The notes: generated by a model from the letters alone, not told the origin. Numbered from the stretch's first letter, positions 21,431-31,939 are shown. The stretch: 64,000 bases of DNA from Pogona vitticeps (GCF_051106095.1 NC_135787.1:171391001-171455000); one strand, 5' to 3'. Numbers and translations are program-made.

Positions 21431-22440
21431 ATCCCCAAAACCGCGTTGAATCAGTGCGGGTGGAGAGGGGATAAAAATGAAACCCAACAAGCAATGAAGC
21501 AGAAATGCGCGCCTCGGATTGAAGATGCAGTTCTAGCTAGCTTGCTGCGGTTTTTTCCCCCCGTTCCTCGAACAGCGTGATCTGCGTGTAAAAGTACCCA
21601 ATTACCAAGATTCAAAAAGAAATTGGGTCCCTCCTCTCCCCCCCCCCTTTTTCCCCTCTTTTTCTTTTTTCGGCTAGCCTCCTTGTTGTCAGTTAGGAAA
21701 GACGTGACTAGAATCCGCCTTGGTTTCTCTCTCCCCCCCCCCCCGCGCGCGCGCCCCGCCGCCACCCTTCGGTTTCCCCCTCTTTTCTTTCTCAGCTCCT
21801 CCCGCGTCGCTTGCAAATTCAGTGTGCGTGCACCAAGCCGAGCGGAAAGTGAAGTGGAAAATGCATCTAATAAAATAAAAATAAAACTAAAAAGGAGGCC
21901 GTCAACGCATCTTTTTAAAAAAAAAAGGGGGGAAGGGGAGATATCCAGGTCGCTTTAAAAAAAACACACCACGATACAGCACAAACAGCGATTCTTTACG
22001 CGATTAATTCATCCAGACATTCTATAAGAATAGACTATAGAGGAATTTTATTTAATTTGTCCGCATTGCCATACATTCGCCCCCTCGCTTCGCCCCCTCC
22101 TCCGTTAATACGCTGGCGGGGGGAGGCTGAGGGAAGGTAACGAGAAATCCCTCGATTGCCCAGTCCCGCAGAACAAACCCTCATTGTTGCAGCCCATCGT
22201 GGAAGTACTGTTTGATTATGAAAATAATAACGGTTACACTGACTCCTCTGGGTCATCGCAGGCGTGCGTGCGGGCGTTTCAAAAAGCGCGGCCTCGTTTT
22301 TTATTTGTTCCCCGGCTTTTGACAGGGTTGTCGAGATAAGGTATGCAAAGGAAGTTTTTTAGCCGGTTAATTTATGGCTGTGGATATCTAGCATTAAGAT
22401 AAGGCGACGTTATGATACTAAAGATCAATATTTCTCTTCC
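21431..22440. promoter_or_regulatory. Candidate downstream regulatory region, partly CpG-rich
   Basis: C/T-rich runs at 21630-21790 are followed by non-repetitive sequence with regulatory character: GAATTTTATTTAATTTGTCC, CATTGTTGCAGCCCATCGTG, TTTGATTATGAAAATAATAA, an octamer-like TATGCAAAG (about 22341-22350), AGCCGGTTAATTTATGGCTG and AGCATTAAGATAAGG. Located 1-1.5 kb past the ASCL1 poly(A) site. Confidence 0.4.
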
Positions 22441-22561
22441 TTAGGTGGGCAGGTGTTTTCCCCCACCCCACCCCGACTCTGTTCTCAGTGTTCTCCCCCG
22501 TTGGCTCATATCTGTGTAGTAAAACATCAGCGCTTCTGCACCAAGGAGCAAAGTTACGCCT

Positions 22562-22616
22562 CGGAGAGAGAGAGAGACAGAGAGAGAGAGAGAAAGAGAG
22601 AGAAAGAGAGAGAAAG
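22562..22616. repeat. (GA)n-rich simple repeat
   Basis: GAGA units with interspersed CAGA and AAGA; followed by a C10-11 run at about 22637. Confidence 0.9.
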
Positions 22617-22689
22617 GCATATAAACAGATCTCCTCCCCCCCCCCCAACACACCCACACCAGTTTACTGGAGATAGGAAAAGGGCAAAC

Positions 22690-22880
22690 CAGGATTGAAG
22701 CAAATCTCATTACATCTGCTCTAATCGCTTAGCAACATACAGCCTTTTCTTGAGCTCGGAGCAGGGCTATTGATGGGTCCTGACAAGACGAATTCAGCCT
22801 TAGTAAACTCCATAAATCTGGAGCATCTTGTTTGATCGCAGGAGAAGTTTCCGAGATGCCCAGCCCGCGCTCTTGAGGAC
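22690..22880. promoter_or_regulatory. Candidate downstream regulatory block
   Basis: Non-repetitive sequence with AAATCTCATTACATCTGCTC (contains a CATCTG E-box), CTAATCGCTTAGCAACATAC (X-box-like half site TAGCAAC) and GGAGCATCTTGTTTGATCGC. About 1.8 kb past the ASCL1 poly(A) site. Inference from composition only. Confidence 0.35.
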
Positions 22881-23572
22881 CGGGAGAGTTTTTGCTGGGG
22901 AATATGTGTGTGTGAAAAAGAGAGAGAGAGAAAAAAAAGACAGGAGAGACAGAAACTAACCAGAAATTCAGGGGTGGGGGTGTTTCCACTGGGGGTGGGA
23001 TGATGGCAAGGAGCTCTTCACAAATACACATTGACCGTGGTTTTTTTTTAAAAAAACCTGTTTCTAAAGACGGTCCGAGTTAACAAAGCTGGGACGATTC
23101 AATCCACGCTCTTTGAAAGGCAGGCACACAACCGGATCTTGTGCACAGGCAGGCCCAGACTCCCGAGCGCGTCATGGAAGCGGACCTGATGTCCTGGCGG
23201 TTCCTTCGAGGTTTGAATCGGGGAGATAAAGCGGGCAGACGCCGCCGCCGACACGCAAGCGAAGGAGCGGGGCGTCTGAAGAAAAACAAAAGAAACGAGG
23301 CCGTTTATTATGTCCGTGTAACCAACCCTTGGGTTCCTTGTGCTGTGTGGCTTTCATGGCAAAAAGGAAGCAATGTGGTGGTGATGGTGGGGTCTATATG
23401 CAAAAAGAGATGGGTGGATCTCTCGGTTACCTTCCTGAGTCTTAAAAAAAAAAAGAGAGAGAGAGATAGAGTAAAAGAAAGAAAAGAGACTCTGGTGCAG
23501 CCCATCTTCGTCTTTATAAATACTGAGGGCGATCATCGACACGTTTTCTTTTTTAGGATCCATATACGGGAT
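22881..23572. other. No gene found; CpG-containing unassigned sequence
   Basis: Contains GA-rich runs near 22918-22940 and 23445-23490 and several CpG-bearing segments (23170-23300). The open frame across 23141-23620 has no family resemblance. Confidence 0.4.
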
Positions 23573-23580
23573 CATAACAC

Positions 23581-24933
23581 CAGGGCCGGACTGGGACCGA
23601 AAATCGGCCCTGGCATTTAGAGCACACAGGCCCACCGGCTGTGGGGACACAGGCCCACCTGGCTTTGGGCCAGGATTGGCCCTATGGATCCCTGAAATGC
23701 ACCGGGGGGATTTTGAGCGAGGTGCTCTCGCCATCAGCCTGGCCTACCTCACAGGGCTGTAGAGAGGAGGATAAAACTTGGGAGGGAGCCGAGGATATGA
23801 ACGAAACGAATAAACAGAACCTCCCTGTGCAAGAGGAGTGTATCTTTTCTGCCGCAGCGCATCCTAAGGAGCAGGATAAGAAGGCAACTCGTATCTAAAG
23901 CGGGGTTGTGACATTCTCAGGGGACGGTGAAACAAAGACAGCGTAGCCCAGCTCTGATGAGGAAATTTTCACTTAAAAAAAAAAACTGGCCAGGAAAGTT
24001 GATCTTCCCGGGAGCAGGTCAGGATCCCTCCGGTCGAGGCTGGGCTTGCCGACGAAACTTCAGCCCAGCCTCATCAGAGGGGCTTTCCTGGGAGGCAGCA
24101 TGGCCACCCCTGCCCGGGAGGAGAGGCTTTCTCGGCTTCCAGTTTCCGATCGGCCCTCCTCACCTCTTCCAGTCCTTGCCTCCTTCCTCCTCCTCCTCCC
24201 CTCTCCAGGCCCCCCCGCTTTCCCTCCTCACCCGCCCGCCCAGGGAAGGCCGGCCGAGGCGCCCGCTCCCCCAGCGGCGCGCTTCCCTTTGGGCCGGGTG
24301 AGCGGGCGGTGGGGGAGGATCCGAGGCGAGGCTGCCTCCTCCTCCTCCTGCCACTGCTCCCGCTCCACCCAGGGCGAGGAAGCGAGCGAGCAGGGCGGGC
24401 GATGCACCGGCCAGACCCTCCCGCCGGCCACCAGCACCAGCCGCGGCCCGAGAGCAGCCGGCGGGCAGGCAGGGCTGGGAAGCCGCGGCATCTCGGCTGC
24501 CTGCGCTAGCCTCGAACAAAGCGCGCAGCTGCGCCGCTGGCTCCGCGGGCGCGGGAGGCAGGCGGAGCGGCCGCGTCCCCATGGCCATCGCCTCCGCCGC
24601 CCGGAGCCCGCCTTCGCCGCCGCGCTAGGAGCCGGGCCTCGGCGTTGCCCCCCCTCGGGCGCGGGTGCGCTCTTGGGCCGGGTGGGGAGGTTGGGGAGGA
24701 TGCCCCAGCTGGAAGGGCGGGAGGAGGAGGAAGGAGGAGGAAGAGGAGGAGGCAAGGCAAGGCAAGGCAAGGGGGCGGGGAGGGAAGGCTCCCTTTCGCT
24801 CTCTCGCTCGCTCGCTCGCTCTCTTTTGGGGAGGGGGGCTCAGCCTGGCCCTGCGCTGAGGCAAAAACCGGCCCTTCTGACCATCGGCCCTTCTGGCATT
24901 TGCCAGAATTGCCAGATGGCCAGTCCGGCCCTG
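23581..24933. mobile_element. hAT-type element carrying CpG-island-like DNA
   Basis: Exact 14-bp terminal inverted repeats (CAGGGCCGGACTGG left; CCAGTCCGGCCCTG right) and an exact 8-bp target duplication CATAACAC at 23573-23580 and 24934-24941 mark a 1353-bp hAT-superfamily element. There is no transposase. The interior from about 23990 to 24850 is very GC-rich with dense CpG, GGCGGG/CCCGCC boxes and a donor-like GGGCCGGGTGAGC (about 24290), resembling a vertebrate gene's promoter and first exon. Open frames on both strands are explained by composition. Whether the interior was captured from a host gene or belongs to the family consensus cannot be decided here. Confidence 0.85.
23990..24850. 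other. CpG island inside the hAT element
   Basis: G+C-dense stretch with many CpG, Sp1-type GC boxes and short CTCG/CGCT tandem units near 24800-24825. It lies wholly between the hAT ends. It starts about 3 kb beyond the ASCL1 poly(A) site. Confidence 0.7.
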
Positions 24934-25036
24934 CATAACACAAAAAGGATTCTGCTCTGTTTAAGGAAAATAGTTTCCGTCCAGGAACATTCACTTACCT
25001 TGCTTGCCAAATGTCGAAATATTCCCATTAGATATA

Positions 25037-25277
25037 CAGCAGGACTCCGGATACACGGATCTATTCCAAGTCCAACTCGCAGATGCTGAAAAAAAGGCAG
25101 ATTATACCGAAAACCATACTTAGCATGGTTTTTGGCTGCCTCTAGCGGCCAGTTCTGGTAACTTCCTCTTTAGAAATATATATTTCTAGGATTTTTATTT
25201 ACAATTTTTTAAAAATTTTCCGGAAGTAGATATGTGAATCAGCAGATACTGGTCTCACTGATATGGGAGTCCTACTG
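25037..25277. mobile_element. Tigger/pogo-type MITE
   Basis: 241 bp flanked by TA (25035-25036, 25278-25279). Ends CAGCAGGACTCCGGATACAC and, reversed, CAGTAGGACTCCCATATCAG. TA target and this terminal pattern fit the pogo/Tigger group. No transposase. Confidence 0.78.
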
Positions 25278-25489
25278 TACATCTCAAAATCCCTATTATG
25301 AACATCAGCAGCCTTGGTCTTCAGTGATGGGTGGGGTACAAAACACCTGGAGGGCTACAATTTCTCAATTCCTGTTTCAAATTTTTAATCCCTAAGGATG
25401 CATCCCTAGGCCTTACTTTCTGTCTGTGAGAAAGGAAGCGAGGGAAAGAAGCCCCTCGCTGGAGTGCCGTCCCTTCCACCAACTACAGA

Positions 25490-26244
25490 AAGGTGCAAAC
25501 CTCACCCACTCCATCCCTGGTTGCAAAAGAACAAAGGGGTACCAATATCCAGGATTTAGAAGTCAAAATGCCTGGGTTAACAGTTGCCATTCAAACAGAA
25601 GAACATTTGGCAGGAACGGGTAGGAAAAAGAAGGTGGCGATTGAGGCGGGGATGGCGGAGATAAAAGGGGAAGGAAAGGGATTACCAGAATGGATCTGGA
25701 CACAAGATCCCTGGACCGGAGAGTGGGAAAGACTCCGGGTAACCAGGGAAGAGGTGGACTATCATTGGAGAAGAGAGATTCCACCACATCTGTTGTACTG
25801 GGGCGAACCCGAGGCTCGTGAGTGGCAGAGGTGACTGAGAGAGGAGAAGGAAAAGGTGGAAAGAGAAAGGCATGAAAGACTGAAATGGAGAGTGGAGGAG
25901 GTGAGAAGGAGGGAGGGCCACCGAGACCATGGACACTATTTCCCACCATACGAGATGTTGAGTGGGATGGATCAGGGGAGGATGAGACCGTCCCCTTGTT
26001 GGAAGGAGAGGACATTGAGAATCTAAAAGACGACCCCGTTCATGGTTGGCCAGGGCGCTGGAATCCTGAAGAAACAAACCCGTTCTTGGTTGAAGCGAAA
26101 GGACCCTTGTCGGACCCGTTGGTGACAAGAGAAATGTTATGGGGCAATTCTGTTGATAAAGAATTCTTGAACACTCCAATAAACCTTTCCCCTGTTGCAA
26201 AGTTACCTAAGCCTGAGGATGTTTTTGTGGAGACTTGGTTTTAA
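25490..26244 (+). pseudogene. Unrecognised coding-like remnant, broken
   Basis: Conceptual translations are rich in Glu, Arg and Trp and look more protein-like than the surrounding sequence: LPEWIWTQDPWTGEWERLRV and PPHLLYWGEPEAREW in one part, and WNPEETNPFLVEAKGPL with KLPKPEDVFVETWF in another. No family is recognised. It may be part of an old mobile element or a processed host gene; it is not intact. Flanking sequence gives no terminal repeats that I can see. Confidence 0.35.
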
Positions 26245-26612
26245 AAAATTGAACCCTCACACTGTCATCCACTGAGAAAGAGGATTCTTGGCACATAAGA
26301 GATGGTGTTCACTTTATTGGCAAGTTTTGTTGGCTTTCATTTGGGGTGGGGTGGGAGAAGAGGATGGTGTGCTCATTGCACCATGCTCACTGACTGGGGG
26401 AAGTGTTGCATTTTAACTGTTGTAAGACTGTAGTTCCTTTAACCCCTCATGATTGCCTGCGCTGGCTATGGCAGTGGGCAGTTGCAGTCCAATATTATCC
26501 GGAGGCCCCTTCAGATAAGATGGGCTGCTGGTGGAACGGAGTATGAAACAGGAGTGATTTATCTACCTAGTTCACTCTCGTTTGATAAGTCTTTACATTT
26601 TCCTAGAGCACA
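26245..26612. other. No gene found
   Basis: Possible 3' part of the preceding coding-like remnant; a TGCAGTCC motif near 26488 hints at a MITE arm. Otherwise unassigned. Confidence 0.35.
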
Positions 26613-26621
26613 ATTTCCAAA

Positions 26622-26844
26622 GCTGGCTGGATAGCTCCGTGGTTTAGGTATGTGGCTGAAGAGTCAGAGGTTGGGCCTATTCCTGCAAGGTCAGCCAGCC
26701 TGTGTGGCCTTGGGCAAGCTGCACAATCCCAAGATGCCCCTGGAAGAAGGGAAGGGTCAACCACTGGTAAGTATTCTCTGCCTGGCAAACTCTGGAAGGG
26801 GTTGCCATGAATCAGAATCCCCTTGATGGCACATCATCATGATG
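26622..26844 (+). mobile_element. tRNA-derived SINE with RTE-like tail
   Basis: Exact 9-bp target duplication ATTTCCAAA at 26613-26621 and 26845-26853. The head GCTGGCTGGATAGCTCCGTG (A box) continues to a B-box-like GGTTGGGCCTATTCC; the body includes GTGTGGCCTTGGGCAAGCTG; the tail is GGTTGCCATGAATCAGAATC then CCCTTGATGGCACATCATCA. The tail resembles the 3' end of the RTE-like LINE fragments in this window (…GCCATAAGTCAGAAGTAAC). Confidence 0.85.
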
Positions 26845-26929
26845 ATTTCCAAATCAAATTATTGAGCTATGTCTGTATAGCTAACTGCTGGAGATGTTAC
26901 CTCTTTCAGAGAAAACAATGGCATGTGCC

Positions 26930-27115
26930 ATGTGCCATCCTGTCAATTCTAACTTATGGCAACCCCAGCAGGATTCCCAAAGTATGTGAGATATTCAAGG
27001 GGTGGTTTTACCGCTGCCACACCCTCTCGCAGCACATTTCCATGGCCAAACGGGGATTTGAACCCTGAATCCCAGTTTGCCACGCCATCCAGTGTACCCC
27101 ACTGACTCCTTGAAG
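26930..27115 (-). mobile_element. tRNA-derived SINE, second head type, reverse orientation
   Basis: On the minus strand: a tRNA-like B box GGTTCAAATCCCCGTTTGGC, then body, then the tail GGTTGCCATAAGTTAGAATT and GACAGGATGGCAC. The tail is of the same type as in 26622-26844, but the head differs. Confidence 0.7.
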
Positions 27116-27386
27116 GCTAGCAAATGTTTATTTGCCATAAGGTCAGCAGCTGTAATCCAAGGGGCATCAAAGGCAACCTGCTGCAGTCCACAGGGGCTTA
27201 TGCCAAACCAGACTTCTTAGCCCTGTGAGATGCCACCAGGGTCTTCCTTGCTGCGACTGACGATCCAGGGCGGCAGCCCACAAAAAAAGCAGGGCTACCT
27301 GGACTCCCCTCTGCTCTTGGAAAGACCCGAGGCGCCCTCACCTGGGGAACTTTTCAGCGCTTATGTCATCTGTCCCACCATCTTGT
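27116..27386. other. No gene found
   Basis: Unassigned sequence next to the BovB insertion. Confidence 0.4.
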
Positions 27387-27397
27387 CTTTTTAAATT

Positions 27398-29547
27398 TCG
27401 TTTCGTTTAGTCATGTCCAACTCTTCGTGACCCCATGGACCAGAGCACGCCAGGCCCTCCTATCTTCCACTGCCTCCTGGAGTTGGGTCAGATTCATGTT
27501 GGTTGCTTCGGTGACACTGTCCAACCATCTCATCCTCTGTCGTCCCCTTCTCCTCTTGCCTTCACACTTTCCGAACGTTAAGGTCTTTTCCAGGGAGTCC
27601 TCTCTTCTCATGAGATGGCCAAAGTATTGGAGCCTCAGCTTCAGGATGTGTCCTTCCAGTGAGCACTAAGGGTTGATTTCCTTTAGAATTGATAGGTTTG
27701 TTCTCCTTGCAGTTCAGGGGACTCTCAAGAGCCTCCTCCAGCACCACAATTCAAAGGCATCAATTCTTCGGCGGTCAGCTTTCTTTATGGTCCAGCTCTC
27801 ACTTCCATACATCACTACAGGAAAAAAACATAGCTTTGACTATTCGGACTTTTGTTGGCAAGGTGATATCTCTGCTTTTTAAGATGCTCTCAAGGTTTGT
27901 CATCGCTTTCTTCCCAAGAAGCAGGCGTCTTTTAATTTCGTGGCTGCTGTCTCCATCTGCAGTGATTATGGAGCCCAAGAAAGTAAAATCTGTCACTGTC
28001 TCCATATCTTCCCCTTCTATTTCCCAGGAGGTGATGGGGCCAGTGGCCATGATCTTAGTTTTTTTGATGTTGAGTTTCAGATCATTTTTTGCACTCTCCT
28101 CTTTCACCCTCATTACAAGGTTCTTTAGTTCCTCCTCACTTTCTGCCATCAGAGTGGTATCATCTGCATATCGGAGGTTGTTGATATTTCTTCCGGCAAT
28201 CTTAATTCTGTTTTAGTATTCCTCCAGTCCAGCCTTCCGCATGATGTATTCTGCATATAAATTAAATAAGCCGGGGGACAATATACAGCCTTGTCGTACT
28301 CCTTTCCCAATTTTGAACCAATCAGTTGTTCCATATCCAGTTCTAACTGTTGCTTCCTGTCCCACATATAGGTTTCTCAGGAGATGGATAAGGTGGTCAG
28401 GCACGCCCATTTTTTTAAGAACTTGCCATAGTTTGCTGTGGTCCACACAGTCAAAGGCTTTTGCAGAATCAATGAAGCAGAAGTAGATGTTTTTCTGGAA
28501 CTCTCTGGCTTTCTCCATAATCCAGCGCATGTTAGCAATTTGGTCTCGAGTTCCTCTGCCCCTTCGGAATCCCGCTTGTACTTCTGGGAGTTCTCGGTCC
28601 ACATATTGCTGAAGCCTACCTTGTAGGATTTTGAGCATAACCTTGCTAGCGTGTGAAATGAGTGCAATTGTGAGGTAGTTGGAGCATTCTTTGGCACTTC
28701 CCTTCTTTGGGATTGGGATGTAAACTGATCTTTTCCAGTCCTCTGGCCACTGTTGAGTTTTCCAAACTTGCTGGCATATTGAATGTAGCACCTTAACAGC
28801 ATCATCTTTTAAGATTTTAAATAGTTCAACTGGAATGCCATCACCTCCACTGGCCAGGCTTTCTAAGGCCCACTTGACTTCACTCTCCAGGATGTCTGGC
28901 TCAAGGTCAGCAACTACATTGTCTGGGTTGTCCGGGATATCCAAATCTTTCTGATATAATTCCTCTGTGTATTCTTGCCACCTCTTCTTGATGTCTTCTG
29001 CTTCTGTGAGGTCCCTTCCATTTTTGTCCTTTATCATGTCCATTCTTGCACAAAAGGTTCCACTGATATCTCCAATTTTCCTGAACAGATCTCTGGTTTT
29101 TCCTTTTCTGTTATTTTCCTCTATTTCTTTGCATTGTTCATTTAAGAAGGCTCTCTTGTCTCTCCTTGCTATTCTTTGGAAGTCTGCATTCAATTTTCTG
29201 TTACTTTCCCTATCTCCCCTGCATTTTGTTTCCCTTCTCCTCTCTGCTATTTGTAAGGCTTCCTTGGACAGCCACTTTGCTTTCTTGCATTTCCTTTTCT
29301 TTGGGATGGTTTTTGTTGCTTCCTCCTGTACAATGTTACAAGCCTCTATCCAAAGTTCTTCAGGCACTCTCCACCAAATCGAGTTCCTTAAATCTGTTCT
29401 TCACTTCCACTGTGTATTCATAAGGGATTTGATTTAGATTATACCTGAGTAGCCCAGTGGTTTTTCCTACTCTCTTCAGTTTAAGCTTGAATTTTGCTAT
29501 GAGAAGCTGATGATCAGAGCCACAATCAGCTCCAGGTCTTGTTTTTG
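27398..29547 (-). mobile_element. RTE-BovB LINE, 5'-truncated, reverse transcriptase largely open
   Basis: 2150 bp with an exact 11-bp target duplication CTTTTTAAATT at 27387-27397 and 29548-29558. It lacks the endonuclease domain. On the minus strand an uninterrupted 384-codon frame (29367 to 28213) covers the connector and most of the reverse transcriptase: IPKKGSAKECSNY, GFRRGRGTRDQI, motif A FIDSAKAFDCVDH (near 28440-28480), and GVRQGCILSPGLFNLYAEYI. A stop ends it just before the YADD segment (near 28160-28175), which survives in another frame with the C-terminal TGPITSWEIEGEDME part. Full BovB is about 3.2 kb with endonuclease plus reverse transcriptase. It interrupted an older LINE tail. 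Confidence 0.93.
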
Positions 29548-29558
29548 CTTTTTAAATT

Positions 29559-29705
29559 GGTTTTAGTCATTTTGATGGGGGTGGGGGTTGTTATGTTTAA
29601 TTTTGGTTTTGTATTATTTTCTCGCACTGCGGACTGCCCGGAGAGTGGCCTTGGTAGCCAGATGGGCGGTATAAAAGTTGAATTAAGTAATAATAATAAT
29701 TTACT
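29559..29705 (+). mobile_element. LINE 3' tail interrupted by the BovB insertion
   Basis: GGACTGCCCGGAGAGTGGCC, then AGATGGGCGGTATAAAAG and a (TAA)n end, is the usual 3' terminal form of L2/CR1-group LINEs in reptiles. Its upstream part continues across the BovB insertion at CTTTTTAAATT. Confidence 0.6.
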
Positions 29706-29854
29706 CCTGCGTAAGCTCCCGGAGCCTCGAGCTATCACAGTGGTAAATATGCCTTTATTTTAAAAAAAAGAAGAAAAAGAGGTTCCCCTATACACGCAGA
29801 CACCCCGTTTTCCTTTGGAGCAGGTGGGAACTCCTCAATCAGCTTGACTGATTG

Positions 29855-29856
<2 letters not shown>

Positions 29857-29898
<42 letters not shown>

Positions 29899-29901
29899 TT
29901 T
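29857..29901. repeat. (ATTT)n microsatellite
   Basis: About 11 units, directly followed by TCCCGCTCGG and the GC-rich block. Confidence 0.93.
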
Positions 29902-29924
29902 CCCGCTCGGTACCAGGACATAAA

Positions 29925-30270
29925 AAAACTTCGTAGGCGAGCAGGGAACCCTCCCGGACGCCAAGCCCCAGGGAGAGAGGCTGAGACAAGGGCGCGTGCC
30001 TGGCGTCCTGATTGATTCAAGTTACGGGCCCGCCCCCGCCGGCGCTCGGCGTTGATTGGCTGCAGGCATGCGCCCCCTGTCATCTGCGCGCGCCCGAGGC
30101 CCCTCTTGGGCCAGCGCTGCCATTAAGAGAACCGGGGCGAGAGAGGGGCCCGCGCTTATCAGGGGACGGGGACGGGGAGAGCGAGAAGGAGAAGACGGAG
30201 GGCGGAGGGAAACGGGGCAGGCGAATCGTGTTGAGAATGGCCTGGGAGGGCTTCCAAAAGACGGACCGGA
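29925..30270. promoter_or_regulatory. Orphan CpG island with CCAAT motif
   Basis: GC-rich and CpG-dense, with CGCCCCCGCCGGCGCTCGGC, an inverted CCAAT box in GTTGATTGGCTGCAGG (ATTGG at 30055-30059), GCGCGCGCCCGAGGCCCC and GC boxes. No TATA. It has the makeup of a vertebrate promoter, but no coding gene is visible on either side; it could start a non-coding RNA or be a CpG-rich enhancer or insertion. Open frames within it are compositional. Confidence 0.5.
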
Positions 30271-30544
30271 AAAAAGAAGGCCATCATCAGTCGATCCCGG
30301 CAGTGGGAACTTTTGCAACTTTGCAAAGAAAAAGAAAAAAGGCGCTTCTTGTGCTCGTTCGGACGATTGCTGTTTACTAGTCCCAGACGTTGGGTGTCGA
30401 CTGTAGGTTCACACAACCTTCAGTTATAGAGCAACTAGGTCTTGGATGAGGGTTCGAAGCCAAGAAAATACTCGGGAGTTTAACTAAGGCTATCCCTCTG
30501 TATTGTACGTAGATCATTCTGGGAAGACTGGCAATCCCAATGCG
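30271..30544. other. No gene found; possible first exon or flank of the CpG island
   Basis: GT-containing donor-like sites occur (for example near 30409, GTAGGTTC), but no transcript can be supported from sequence. Confidence 0.3.
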
Positions 30545-30800
30545 TTAACTGCAACTACTTCCATCTATTGCCTCCCAGTTATGGTGCCTGTATGAAGGAG
30601 TGGCCTCCATAATATCCTGTCCTTGGCAGCCCTGCTCAGATCTTGAAAACTGAAGGCTGTCGCTTCAGTCCATCTCATACTTGGTCTTCTGCTTTTTCTG
30701 CTACATTCATGTTTTCCTAACATTATTGTCTTTTTCAGCAGGTCTTGTGTTCTCATGACCTGCCCAAAGTTCAACAGCCTCAGTTTCATGATTTTTTCTT
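30545..30800 (-). mobile_element. RTE-like LINE, old C-terminal fragment
   Basis: The minus-strand frame reads LKLRLLNFGQVMRTQDLLKK then TIMLGKHECSRKSRRPSMRW, aligning with BovB LKLRLQYFGHLMRRKDSLEK and ILMLGKCEGKRRRGRPRMRW. It is clearly related to BovB but divergent, so it is a different and probably older RTE lineage. Confidence 0.75.
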
Positions 30801-31528
30801 TTCCAGAGAGTTCAGGCTTCTGGATGGTGATTATTTGGTTAATTTTTTTAAAAAAAAATCCTTACTTTCTTTTGCTTCTGTGTGCAGAGTAAGGTTTACT
30901 CGTGTATATATATCATTTCCCACAAGCAGATACCTGTTGGGATGGGAAAACTTTGGCCCTTCAGACATTTGCCCTTGCTATTTACACATGCCCAACACAG
31001 TCCAGTGTTAAAGTACTGGTGTGTATTTGTGTTTATGTGTGCATATGTACAGCTAACACTGTCTCAGCATGCTAGCAAATTTATCAGCTGGACCAATTCC
31101 CCAAAAATTAAACTGATGGGAGAAAACATTTTCAAGGAGGTTGCTGTGTTCTCCTGTTGCAGTAGAAACAACAAAGGGAAAATTGTATTATAATCCATGA
31201 AAGCTTATGCCAAACAAAATATAATAGTTCTAAAAGTTTCAGATGACTCTTAACTATCATTGTTAGATATACTGTACAAGTGTGCCTTGAAATTTCATTG
31301 GGAATTAATGCACTGTGAAAATCTACAGACTTAATATTGAGAGAGGACCATTTTGTTATGCTGCTCCTTGCTTAAGTCAGGATTTTACAGAAAAGAGTAA
31401 GAAAAGGCTGCAATAATTAGGGGTCATCTGTCATTTACGCCTTCCTTTCCCTGTTTTTCAGACAGAAAAACTGCCATAGCAAATCATACGTCTTCCTGGT
31501 AGAAATCTTGGAAAGCCAAAGGGAAATG
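30801..31528. other. No gene found; one dispersed-repeat remnant
   Basis: At about 31190-31265 the phrase CATGAAAGCTTATGCCAAAC recalls a widespread vertebrate repeat whose relative, in reverse, is at 34615-34720. The rest is unassigned. Confidence 0.4.
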
Positions 31529-31532
31529 ATAG

Positions 31533-31587
<55 letters not shown>
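31529..31587. repeat. (GATA)n(GA)n microsatellite
   Basis: Six GATA units run directly into about 18 GA units. Confidence 0.95.
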
Positions 31588-31589
<2 letters not shown>

Positions 31590-31939
31590 CTGTCTGTCAT
31601 CTAATGTGGCCTAAGACAGCTTTCTACCTGAGACGGAGAACAAAGGTGTCAGGAGTTGTGTTTGCACAATTAAAACTAATGCATCAGCTGTTCCTGTCCC
31701 TGGAGAGATCTGATCTGGTCTCAGAGACACATGCCTCAGTTACATGTAACGTAATTGTAATTGTTCTCTATGTGGGGCTGCTTTCTGAAAGTACAGGAAA
31801 CTTCAGCAGGTCCAAAACACAGCTGTAGTGCATGCACACATCTCTTTTGTGTGAATGTCTGATTTAGTTGTCTCAATAGGTGCATTCTCCCCTTTTGACA
31901 CAGTAACCCAACACATGGATTTACTACCATTCTGCATCT
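31588..31939. other. No gene found
   Basis: Unassigned sequence. Confidence 0.4.

Noticed and set aside
24046-25089. 347-codon plus frame and several minus frames inside the GC-rich hAT element
   Set aside because: Lack of stops is expected at this G+C content; Pro/Ala/Gly/Arg-rich translations match no family.
26622-26700. tRNA gene (A and B boxes present)
   Set aside because: Head of a SINE: no acceptor-stem pairing, target duplications flank the whole 223-bp element.
28967-29437. 156-codon hydrophobic plus frame
   Set aside because: Antisense shadow of BovB; the apparent membrane segments come from complementing Lys/Glu-rich codons.
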